From JAMWZF01 sp041628615 (lineage in GTDB: Bacteria; Pseudomonadota; Alphaproteobacteria; Rhodobacterales; Rhodobacteraceae): 8,744 nucleotides of DNA. Location of the stretch: assembly GCA_041628615.1 (NCBI GenBank), contig JBFKOW010000151.1, forward strand, positions 1 through 8,744, written 5' to 3'. Numbering within the stretch: position 1 is the first letter of the stretch; every line of letters starts with the position of its first letter. Positions 1 to 5,708 of the stretch are shown in pieces. The position numbers and the translations under genes are program-made. A model generated the notes under the pieces. The model was not told the DNA's origin. It saw only the letters and a list, made by a program, of their open reading frames with translations, and made no database searches.

Positions 1-508
1 CGGGGCGGTTGCGGATGTTGGCGGTGTCGGCCCGGTTGTCGAAGGAAAACACGCAGTCGACGCGGACCGGCGCCCCGATCGCGCCCTCGTTGTAGAGCTG
101 CCGGGCGCGGATGAACTGCGGGTGATGGACGATCATGTAGGCCTCGGCGGCCACGAGGCCGGTGCGATCGCGGGCCGCGATCACCGGGTCGAACTCGGCC
201 GCGGTCATCGCCAGCGGCTTCTCGCACAGGACGTGCTTGCCGGCGGCGAGCGCCTTGAGCGTCCACTCGACATGCAGGTGGTTGGGCAGCGGGATGTAGA
301 CCGCGTCGACCCCCGGGTCGGCCAGCAGCGCGTCGTAGTCGTGGTGGACGAACAGCCCGGGGCAGAAGTCGAACTTGCGGGCCTTGGCCGGGTCCGAGGT
401 GGCCAGCGCGGCCAGTTCGGCGCCCCGCGCGGCATGGATCGCCGGGCCCATCTGCCCGGCGGCGAATTTCGAGGCTCCGAGGATGCCCCAGCGGATCGCG
501 TCGGTCAT
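1..508 (-). CDS. Gfo/Idh/MocA-family NAD(P)-dependent oxidoreductase, 5' part (3' end beyond left edge)
   Basis: The first 169 residues are present; the gene continues past base 1. Residues 8-16 (GILGASKFA) form the Rossmann nucleotide-binding turn of the family. The conserved EKP motif lies at 96-98, with Lys97 the usual cofactor/substrate lysine. Residues 121-131 (AEAYMIVHHPQ) match the AEAFMxRHHPQ-type segment common in the dihydrodiol dehydrogenase / glucose-fructose oxidoreductase branch. The family reduces or oxidises sugars, inositols and related polyols in the cytoplasm; the substrate here is unknown. The ATG is preceded on the minus strand by GGGAGAAGG with suitable spacing, which supports this start. 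It follows rpoH in the same direction 102 nt downstream, but a strong hairpin lies between them, so it may be a separate transcript. The missing C-terminal domain would be needed to name a substrate class. Confidence 0.9.
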   Translation of the reverse strand, partial: MTDAIRWGILGASKFAAGQMGPAIHAARGAELAALATSDPAKARKFDFCPGLFVHHDYDALLADPGVDAVYIPLPNHLHVEWTLKALAAGKHVLCEKPLAMTAAEFDPVIAARDRTGLVAAEAYMIVHHPQFIRARQLYNEGAIGAPVRVDCVFSFDNRADTANIRNRP

Positions 509-581
509 GCGCCTTCTCCCGTCATCGCCACCGGCCAAAGCCTACGCGCCTGCCGGAACGGCACAAGGGAGAAGTCGAGGA

Positions 582-604
582 CCGGCCGGGAAGGTCCCGG
601 CCGG
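582..604 (-). terminator. Perfect GC-rich hairpin downstream of rpoH, candidate terminator
   Basis: CCGGCCGGGA (582-591) pairs perfectly with TCCCGGCCGG (595-604), giving a 10-bp stem around a 3-nt spacer. It begins 7 nt past the rpoH stop codon. On the minus strand it is followed by a pyrimidine-rich stretch (TCCTCGACTTCTCCCTTG) rather than a true U-run, so it is not a textbook intrinsic terminator. It could equally protect the rpoH mRNA 3' end or only attenuate read-through into the downstream oxidoreductase gene. Confidence 0.6.
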
Positions 605-610
605 CCCGGT

Positions 611-1510
611 TCAGGCCGATGCCAGCATGCCCTTGGCGCGGGCCAGTTCGGTCATCCGCTTCTGCAGCTTCTCGAAGGCGCGGACCTCGATCTGGCGGAT
701 GCGTTCGCGGCTGACGCCGTAGCGCTCGGACAGGTCCTCCAGCGTCACCGTCTCGTCGTTCAGCCGGCGTTCGGTCAGGATGTCCCGCTCGCGGTCGTTC
801 AGCACGTCCATCGCCGAGGCCAGCAACTCGCGCCGGGCTTCCAGTTCGTCCTGCTCCTCGTAGGCGGTGGCCTGGTCGGCGTCCTCGTCCTCGAGCCAGT
901 CCTGCCACTGGGTCGCGCTCTCGCCGTCGACGCCGCCGACCTGCGCGTTGAGGCTGGCATCGCCGCCCGACAGGCGCCGGTTCATCGAGATCACCTCGTC
1001 CTCGGTCACGCCGAGATCGTTGGCGATCTGGGCGACGTTCTCGGGCCGCAGGTCGCCGTCCTCCAGCGCGCCGATCCGGGCCTTCGCCTTGCGCAGGTTG
1101 AAGAACAGCTTCTTCTGGGCGCTGGTGGTGCCCAGCTTCACGAGGCTCCAGGACCGCAGGATGTATTCCTGGATCGAGGCGCGGATCCACCACATCGCGT
1201 AGGTCGCGAGGCGGAATCCCTTCTCGGGATCGAACCGCTTCACCGCCTGCATCAGGCCGACGTTGGCTTCCGAGATGACCTCGGCCTGCGGCAGGCCGTA
1301 GCCGCGGTAGCCCATGGCGATCTTGGCGGCGAGCCGCAGGTGCGAGGTGACCAGCTTGTGCGCGGCGCTGGTGTCCTCGTGGTCGACCCAGCGCTTCGCC
1401 AGCATGTATTCCTCTTCGGGCTCCAGCATCGGGAACCGGCGGATTTCCTGCAGGTAGCGGTTCAGCCCCTGCTCCGGCGACGGGGCCGGGAGATTCGTGT
1501 AGGTGTTCAT
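611..1510 (-). CDS. rpoH: RNA polymerase heat-shock sigma factor RpoH (sigma-32)
   Basis: This 299-residue protein has full RpoH length. It directs RNA polymerase to heat-shock and stress promoters (chaperones, proteases). Region 2 runs from about residue 50 to 125 and contains the tryptophan-rich promoter-melting and -10 recognition segment, with YAMWWIRASIQEY at 104-116. The diagnostic RpoH box is present at 132-139 as QKKLFFNL. Region 4.2 carries the -35 recognition helix-turn-helix around 255-283 (GVSRERIRQIEVRAFEKLQ at 265-283). The N-terminal LPAPSPEQGLNRYLQEIRR is typical of alphaproteobacterial RpoH; compared from memory it looks like the RpoHI type rather than RpoHII. The ATG is preceded by a strong GGGAGGGG at 1516-1523. 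It lies 155 nt behind the rluD-type gene in the same direction and has its own candidate promoter. The leader is short (about 29 nt if that promoter is right), so there is little room for the long 5' thermosensor structure known from enterobacterial rpoH. Confidence 0.97.
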   Translation of the reverse strand: MNTYTNLPAPSPEQGLNRYLQEIRRFPMLEPEEEYMLAKRWVDHEDTSAAHKLVTSHLRLAAKIAMGYRGYGLPQAEVISEANVGLMQAVKRFDPEKGFRLATYAMWWIRASIQEYILRSWSLVKLGTTSAQKKLFFNLRKAKARIGALEDGDLRPENVAQIANDLGVTEDEVISMNRRLSGGDASLNAQVGGVDGESATQWQDWLEDEDADQATAYEEQDELEARRELLASAMDVLNDRERDILTERRLNDETVTLEDLSERYGVSRERIRQIEVRAFEKLQKRMTELARAKGMLASA

Positions 1511-1545
1511 GTCTGCCCCTCCCTTATGTTACGGGGTTTAACATG

Positions 1546-1574
1546 GATATGGTGGCGCTAACCGGCCGGGTCAA
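1546..1574 (-). promoter_or_regulatory. Candidate rpoH promoter and ribosome binding site
   Basis: On the minus strand, TTGACC (1569-1574) is followed after 17 nt by CATATC (1546-1551). Transcription would start near 1539. The -35 is good (5 of 6 to TTGACA) and the -10 is weak. Extended, the same elements read CCCTTGACC ... CCATAT, which also resembles a sigma-32 type CTTG / C-rich -10 pattern with slightly long spacing, so autoregulation by RpoH is possible but unproven. The strong ribosome binding site GGGAGGGG lies between this element and the ATG. Confidence 0.4.
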
Positions 1575-1665
1575 GGGCCGTCCACCCGCTCGGAGCCACA
1601 ATAGGCCCGGGAGCGACCCGCCGCGATAGGTGTTACCGTGCACTCACGCACATGGGATCGGCAGG

Positions 1666-2664
1666 TCAGGGGCTCTCGCGCAAGGCATCCAGCAACTTCC
1701 GCATGTCCGCCGGCAGCGGCGCCTCGAACCGCATTTCGGCCCCGGTGGCCGGGTGACGGAAGCCCAGCGTGGCGGCGTGCAGGGCCTGCCGGTCGAATCG
1801 GATCCCGAGCCCGCGCGGCAGGGTCCGGCCGCCGTAGACCGGATCGCCGACCAGCCCGTGCCCGGCATGGGCGAGGTGGACCCGGATCTGGTGGGTGCGC
1901 CCGGTTTCCAGCCGGCATTCGATCAACGCCGCAACGGTGCCGAAGGTTTCCCGGACCCGGACCCGGGTCACCGCGTGCCGCCCGGACCCGTCCCAGACCA
2001 CCGCCTGCCGCTGCCGGTCGGTGCGGTGCCGGGCCAGCCCGCTGGTGATCTTCATCACCGCCCCCTCGAAGGACACGCCGCGCAGCCCGCGCAGGCGCGG
2101 CTCGGCGGGATCGGGCACTCCGTGGCAGACCGCGAGGTAGAGCCGTTCGGCCGAGTGGTCGGCGAACTGGGCGGCGAGCCCGTGATGCGCGCGGTCCGAC
2201 TTGGCGACCACGAGAAGGCCGCTGGTGTCCTTGTCGATGCGGTGGACGATGCCGGGCCGCCTTTCGCCGCCGATGCCCGACAGATCGTCGCCGAAATGGT
2301 GCAGCAGCGCGTTGACCAGGGTGCCGGACGGGCTGCCCGGGGCCGGATGGACGACCATGCCGGCGGGCTTGTTCACCACGATCAGGTCGGCGTCCTCGTG
2401 CACGATGTCGAGGGCGATCGCCTCGGGCGCGACGTCCCAGTCCTCGGGCGGAGCGACGGCGATCTCCACCGCGTCGCCCTCGGCCACCCGGGCGCGGGGA
2501 TCGCCGGCCACCGCGCCGTTGACCCGCACCGCGCCGTCGGCGATCAGCCGGGCCAGCCGGGACCGGCTCAGCGCCGCGCTCTCTGGCACGTCGCGGGCCA
2601 ATGCCTTATCAAGCCGGGCGGGCGGATCGGCGGCGATCCGGAAGCTGACGAGGGACTGTGACAA
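1666..2664 (-). CDS. rluD: RluD-type 23S rRNA pseudouridine synthase
   Basis: This is a 332-residue RluA-family pseudouridine synthase. An S4-like RNA-binding domain covers about residues 15-75 (RLDKALARDVPE...LSRSRLARLIADG). The catalytic domain follows. HRIDKDTSGLLVVAK at 141-155 contains the nucleophilic Asp144. GRTHQIRVHLAHAGHGLVGDP at 255-275 is motif III, and the DPVYGG that follows is RluD-like. E. coli RluD modifies U1911, U1915 and U1917 in helix 69 of 23S rRNA; the same role is inferred here, although RluC shares the S4-plus-catalytic layout. The start is TTG at 2664, since there is no in-frame ATG or GTG nearby and the S4 domain begins where expected. A GGGG at 2671-2674 (minus strand) sits 6 nt before it. 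The gene is divergent from the DUF6476-like gene with only 15 nt between starts, and tandem with rpoH. Confidence 0.92.
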   Translation of the reverse strand: MSQSLVSFRIAADPPARLDKALARDVPESAALSRSRLARLIADGAVRVNGAVAGDPRARVAEGDAVEIAVAPPEDWDVAPEAIALDIVHEDADLIVVNKPAGMVVHPAPGSPSGTLVNALLHHFGDDLSGIGGERRPGIVHRIDKDTSGLLVVAKSDRAHHGLAAQFADHSAERLYLAVCHGVPDPAEPRLRGLRGVSFEGAVMKITSGLARHRTDRQRQAVVWDGSGRHAVTRVRVRETFGTVAALIECRLETGRTHQIRVHLAHAGHGLVGDPVYGGRTLPRGLGIRFDRQALHAATLGFRHPATGAEMRFEAPLPADMRKLLDALRESP

Positions 2665-2674
2665 GGGGCGCCCC
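2665..2674. promoter_or_regulatory. GGGGCGCCCC palindrome shared by two divergent translation starts
   Basis: This perfect 10-bp palindrome fills most of the 15-nt gap between the divergent TTG (2664, minus) and GTG (2680, plus) start codons. On the plus strand, AAGGGG (2663-2668) lies 11 nt before the GTG. On the minus strand, GGGG (2674-2671) lies 6 nt before the TTG. Each half can therefore act as a Shine-Dalgarno-like sequence for one gene. Symmetry in a GC-rich sequence can arise by chance, and either start could be displaced, so the functional reading is tentative. Confidence 0.35.
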
Positions 2675-2679
2675 GATCC

Positions 2680-2982
2680 GTGAACGACGTTGACGACGAT
2701 GCCACCGCCGATCTGCCGCCCAGCCTGAAGCTGCTGCGCGGCATGGTGTTTGCCCTGACCGGGGTGATGATCGTCGGGTTCATAGTGCTGGTGGCGCTGT
2801 TTGTCACCCGCTTCGGCACCGCCCCGCCGCCGCTGCCGGAAACCGTCACTCTGCCGGACGGCGAGGTCGCGCGGGCGGTGACGCTGGGCAGCGACTGGAT
2901 CGCGGTGGTGACCGACAGCGACGCGATCCTGATCTTCGACCGCGCCAGCGGAACCCTGCGCCAGCGGGTCGAGATCGAATGA
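2680..2982 (+). CDS. Small single-pass membrane protein, DUF6476-like
   Basis: This 100-residue protein has one clear hydrophobic helix at about 21-43 (MVFALTGVMIVGFIVLVALF), preceded by an acidic N-terminus. The C-terminal part, about residues 45-100, is soluble and beta-rich (LPETVTLPDGEVARAVTLG, WIAVVT, AILIFDRASGTLRQ). From memory this matches DUF6476 proteins found beside rluD/rpoH in Rhodobacterales; no function is established. The C-terminal repeats resemble a single beta-propeller-like or PQQ-like blade, which is an impression only. The start is GTG with AAGGGG 11 nt upstream; the next in-frame Met (residue 22) would remove the N-terminal segment. Its stop overlaps the start of the CoA-transferase (ATGA), so the two are probably translated together despite unrelated roles. 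Confidence 0.8.
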   Translation: MNDVDDDATADLPPSLKLLRGMVFALTGVMIVGFIVLVALFVTRFGTAPPPLPETVTLPDGEVARAVTLGSDWIAVVTDSDAILIFDRASGTLRQRVEIE

Positions 2983-4169
2983 CTGCGCGGCCGCTGGCCG
3001 GGATCAGGGTGCTCGACCTGACCAACGTGCTGGCCGGGCCGTTCTGCTGTCACCAGTTGGCCCATCTCGGGGCCGAGGTGATCAAGATCGAACTGCCCGG
3101 AAGCGGCGATCTCGCCCGGCAACTGGGACAGGACGAGGCGCTGTCGGCGGCCAACATGGGCATCTCGTTCCTCGCCCCGAACCCGGGCAAGCGGTCGGTC
3201 ACCGTGAACCTGAAATCCGGCGCCGGGCGCGAGGTGCTGCGGCGGCTGGTGCGCGGGGTCGACGTTCTGGTCGAGAACTTCCGGCCGGGGGTGATGGCGC
3301 GGCTGGGGCTCGCCGCCGACACCCTGCGCGCCGAGAACCCGCGGCTGATCTACTGCGCGATCTCGGGTTTCGGCCAGGACGGGCCGATGGCGGACCGGCC
3401 GGCCTACGACCAGATCGTGCAGGGGCTGTCGGGCGCCATGGCGATCACCGGCGACGAGATGTCGGCGCCGATGCGGGCCGGCTGGCCGGTGGCCGACACG
3501 GTGGGCGGGCTGACCGCCGCGATGGGCATCTGCGCGGCGCTGAACGAGACCCCGCGCGGCGCGTTCATCGACGTCGCGATGACAGACGCGCTGATGGCGA
3601 CGATGGGCTGGGCGGTGTCGAACTGGCTGATCGGCGGCGTGCGGCCGGTCCCGGCGGGCAATGAGAACCTGACCTCGGCCCCCTCGGCGGCCTACGACTG
3701 CGCCGACGGACCGCTGAACATCGCCGCCAACAAGCAGGAGCAATGGGAAGCGCTGGCCCGCCACCTCGGCCTCGGGCACATGCTCACCGATGCGCGCTTC
3801 GCCACGCGGGCCGCCCGCAAGGCGAACCGCCGGGCGCTGAACGCCGCGATCGGCGCGGTGCTGGTGACGCGGCCGGCGGCAGAGTGGGAGGCGGAGCTGA
3901 ACGCCATCGGGGTGCCGGCGGGCCGGATCCTGAGCCTCGAGGAAGCCCTCGCCGAGCCGCAGTTCACCGGCCGCGACCAGATCGGGAATTATACGCTGCC
4001 GGACGGGCGGGCGATCCGGGCACTGCGCACCGGACTGCACATTGACGGCGAATCGCCGCGGGTCGACACCCCGCCGCCGGCGCTCGGCGCCGATACCGAC
4101 GCGGTGCTGGCCGAGGCCGGCTTCAGCCCCGCCGAGATCGCCGCGCTGCGCGAGGACGGGGCGATCTGA
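2979..4169 (+). CDS. Class III (CaiB/BaiF, formyl-CoA:oxalate type) CoA-transferase
   Basis: At 396 residues this is the usual length for the family. It moves CoA between carboxylic acids through an aspartyl-CoA thioester. The N-terminus PLAGIRVLDLTNVLAGPFC (5-23) and GAEVIKIELPGSGD (31-44) are family hallmarks. LVENFRPGVMARLG (97-110) and RLIYCAISGFGQDGP (122-136) follow. Asp173 in VADTVGG aligns by eye with catalytic Asp169 of formyl-CoA transferase (LGDSNTG). IDVAMTDALM (197-206) and the C-terminal LREDGAI also fit. Members act on oxalate, carnitine, succinate/malate, itaconate, mesaconate and others, so the substrate cannot be named. The start overlaps the preceding stop by 4 nt. It lies 127 nt ahead of a carboxylate transporter operon, suggesting that it activates the imported acid. 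No missing motif is apparent. Confidence 0.93.
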   Translation: MTARPLAGIRVLDLTNVLAGPFCCHQLAHLGAEVIKIELPGSGDLARQLGQDEALSAANMGISFLAPNPGKRSVTVNLKSGAGREVLRRLVRGVDVLVENFRPGVMARLGLAADTLRAENPRLIYCAISGFGQDGPMADRPAYDQIVQGLSGAMAITGDEMSAPMRAGWPVADTVGGLTAAMGICAALNETPRGAFIDVAMTDALMATMGWAVSNWLIGGVRPVPAGNENLTSAPSAAYDCADGPLNIAANKQEQWEALARHLGLGHMLTDARFATRAARKANRRALNAAIGAVLVTRPAAEWEAELNAIGVPAGRILSLEEALAEPQFTGRDQIGNYTLPDGRAIRALRTGLHIDGESPRVDTPPPALGADTDAVLAEAGFSPAEIAALREDGAI

Positions 4170-4200
4170 ACCCGTCCCGCCGCCGGCCGTGGCGGACATC

Positions 4201-4216
4201 CGTTCTGGACAGAACG
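4201..4216. promoter_or_regulatory. Perfect 7-2-7 inverted repeat upstream of tctC, candidate operator
   Basis: CGTTCTG (4201-4207) and CAGAACG (4210-4216) are exact reverse complements separated by GA. The element lies in the 127-nt gap between the CoA-transferase and tctC, about 80 nt before the tctC start. The 2-nt spacer is too tight for a good RNA hairpin, so a dimeric repressor or activator site (for example GntR- or IclR-type) is the better guess. No regulator gene is in the window. TGGACA (4206-4211) inside it resembles a -35 element, but I see no convincing -10 at 16-18 nt. Confidence 0.45.
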
Positions 4217-4296
4217 CCGCTCGCTGTGCCAGCCTGACCCTGTTTCGGAGAACCGCCCCGCGCAATGGCGGCGGCACGAACCCCTGGGAGGACGAC

Positions 4297-5262
4297 ATGA
4301 AACCCTTTTCGTTGAAGGCGCTGACGGTCAGCGCCGTGGTGGCCGTTACCGGCACGAGCGTTATGGCGGCCGAGTGCATCGCCCCGGCCAACCCCGGCGG
4401 CGGCTGGGACTTCACCTGCCGGCAGATCGGCAAGATCCTGTATGACATCGGACAGGTCGACCAGCCGGTGCAGGTCACCAACATGGCCGGCGGCGGCGGC
4501 GGGCTGGCCTACAGCCATGTGGTCAACGAGCGGAATGACGACCCCGACCTGATCGTCGCGGCCTCGTCCGCCACGACCACCCGGCTGGCGCAGAACGCCT
4601 TCGGCGGGCTGACCGCCGACCAGGTCCGCTTCGTGGGCGCGATCGGCGCGGATCCGGGCGTGATCGTCGTCGCCGCCGACAGCCCGTACACCTCGCTCGC
4701 CGACCTGATGGACGCGATGAAGGCCGATCCCGGCTCGATCTCGTTCGCCGGCGGCTCGGCGGCAGGCGGCTTCGACCACCTCAAGGTGCTGCAACTGGCC
4801 AAGGCCCACGGCATCGATGACATCCGCTCGATCAAGTATATCGGCGTCGATGGCGGCGCCGACGCGATCACCCAGACGATCGGCGGGTTCACCACCGGGA
4901 TGACCGGCGACATGTCCGAGATCGTCGGCTTCATCCAGTCCGGCGAGGTCAAGGCGCTGGCGGTCCTGACCGAGGAGCGGGTGCCCGGCTTCGAGGACAT
5001 CCCGACCGCGATCGAACAGGGCTTCGACGTGGTCGCGGTGAACTGGCGGGGCCTCTACGTGCCCAAGAACATCAGCGACGACCAGTTCAACGCCTGGGCC
5101 GAGAAGCTGCGCGCGGTCGCCGAAAGCGCCGAGTGGCAGGAAGCGATGGCGGCCAACGGGCTCGCCCCGTTCACCAAGGTCGGCGGCGACTTCCAGTCGT
5201 GGATCGACGGCGTCGTGGCCCAGACCGAGGAACTGAGCCGCGAAATCGGCGTGATCCAGTAA
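4297..5262 (+). CDS. tctC: TctC: periplasmic carboxylate-binding protein of a tripartite tricarboxylate transporter
   Basis: This 321-residue protein is of TctC/Bug type. It starts with a Sec signal peptide: Lys2, a hydrophobic core at about 8-20, and likely cleavage after VMA or VMAA (residues 24-25). The mature protein opens with ECIAPANPGGGWDFTCRQIG (26-45), the first ligand-binding loop of the TctC branch. Cys27 and Cys41 could form a disulfide. A second family segment is GGSAAGGFDHLKVLQLAK (about 151-168). The protein should capture a di- or tricarboxylate in the periplasm and deliver it to TctAB. The ATG has GGGAGGA (4286-4292) 4 nt upstream, and the signal peptide begins exactly there, so any longer in-frame reading is wrong. 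It is the first gene of a tight operon; tctB starts 2 nt after its stop. Confidence 0.94.
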   Translation: MKPFSLKALTVSAVVAVTGTSVMAAECIAPANPGGGWDFTCRQIGKILYDIGQVDQPVQVTNMAGGGGGLAYSHVVNERNDDPDLIVAASSATTTRLAQNAFGGLTADQVRFVGAIGADPGVIVVAADSPYTSLADLMDAMKADPGSISFAGGSAAGGFDHLKVLQLAKAHGIDDIRSIKYIGVDGGADAITQTIGGFTTGMTGDMSEIVGFIQSGEVKALAVLTEERVPGFEDIPTAIEQGFDVVAVNWRGLYVPKNISDDQFNAWAEKLRAVAESAEWQEAMAANGLAPFTKVGGDFQSWIDGVVAQTEELSREIGVIQ

Positions 5263-5264
5263 CG

Positions 5265-5708
5265 ATGATGCGGTCCGACCGCGTCTTCGGAGCGATCGTG
5301 ATCCTGGGGGCGCTCGCGTATATCGCGGGCGCCTTCCAGATCAGGACCGGCTTCCTGTCCGACCCGCTGGGCTCCAAGTCCTTCCCGATCCTGATCGGCT
5401 CGGTCGCGGCGATCTGCGGCGCGGTCATGGTGCTGCGGCCCGATCCCGAGCCGGACTGGCCCGGCCTGCCGACACTGGGCAACATCGCCGTCTCGGTGCT
5501 GGTGATGGTGGCCTATGCCTACGCGCTCAAGCCGATGGGCTTCCTGATCCCGACGGCGATCTGCGCCGGGATCCTGAGCTTTCAGATCCACCCGCGGGCG
5601 CTCACCGCGGCAGTCACCGGGGTGGCGCTCTCGGCGGGGCTCTTCGTTCTCTTCAAATACGTTCTGGGGCTGGGTCTCGTGCCCGTGCCGAAGGGGTGGT
5701 TCGGCTGA
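5265..5708 (+). CDS. tctB: TctB: small membrane subunit of the tripartite tricarboxylate transporter
   Basis: The 147-residue hydrophobic protein fits the usual TctB size. Predicted membrane segments lie at about 6-24, 40-57, 72-88, 90-107 and 112-131, with a short polar linker (RPDPEPDWPG) at 58-67. TctB is the poorly conserved small subunit that partners TctA. The assignment rests on topology plus its position between tctC and tctA, the standard order. The start is one of two adjacent ATG codons (5265 or 5268). There is no good Shine-Dalgarno sequence, and the tctC stop is only 2 nt upstream, so translation coupling is likely. The stop overlaps the tctA ATG by one base (TGATG). Confidence 0.9.
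   Translation: MMRSDRVFGAIVILGALAYIAGAFQIRTGFLSDPLGSKSFPILIGSVAAICGAVMVLRPDPEPDWPGLPTLGNIAVSVLVMVAYAYALKPMGFLIPTAICAGILSFQIHPRALTAAVTGVALSAGLFVLFKYVLGLGLVPVPKGWFG

Noticed and set aside
122..1561. Long plus-strand open frame opposite rpoH and the oxidoreductase gene
   Set aside because: Its protein is a low-complexity Arg/Gly/Val/Asp-rich product with no recognisable domain, and it lies antisense to two well-supported genes. Long antisense frames are expected at this GC content.
4180..4195. Small CCGCC/GGCGG hairpin after the CoA-transferase stop as a terminator
   Set aside because: It has only 5 bp, with no U-run; too weak to call.
4206..4222. GG-N10-GC spacing resembling a sigma-54 promoter before tctC
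   Set aside because: Only the two invariant dinucleotides fit; the CAC and TT positions do not. Such spacing is common by chance in GC-rich DNA.
4042..4296. N-terminal extension of tctC into the upstream gap
   Set aside because: The extension is Arg/Pro/Ser-rich, and the signal peptide and ribosome binding site place the start at 4297.
4366..4377. TctC as a lipoprotein because a cysteine lies near the signal cleavage site
   Set aside because: The residue before Cys27 is Glu, which breaks the lipobox consensus. The cysteine belongs to the conserved first loop of mature TctC.
2568..4484. Very long minus-strand open frame (over 600 codons) opposite the CoA-transferase
   Set aside because: The translation is arginine-rich and motif-free, and it overlaps four convincing genes. 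It is an artefact of codon bias on the opposite strand.
5133..5264. N-terminal extension of tctB into the 3' end of tctC
   Set aside because: The extra residues are arginine-rich shadow sequence. The membrane protein begins at the ATG just after the tctC stop.
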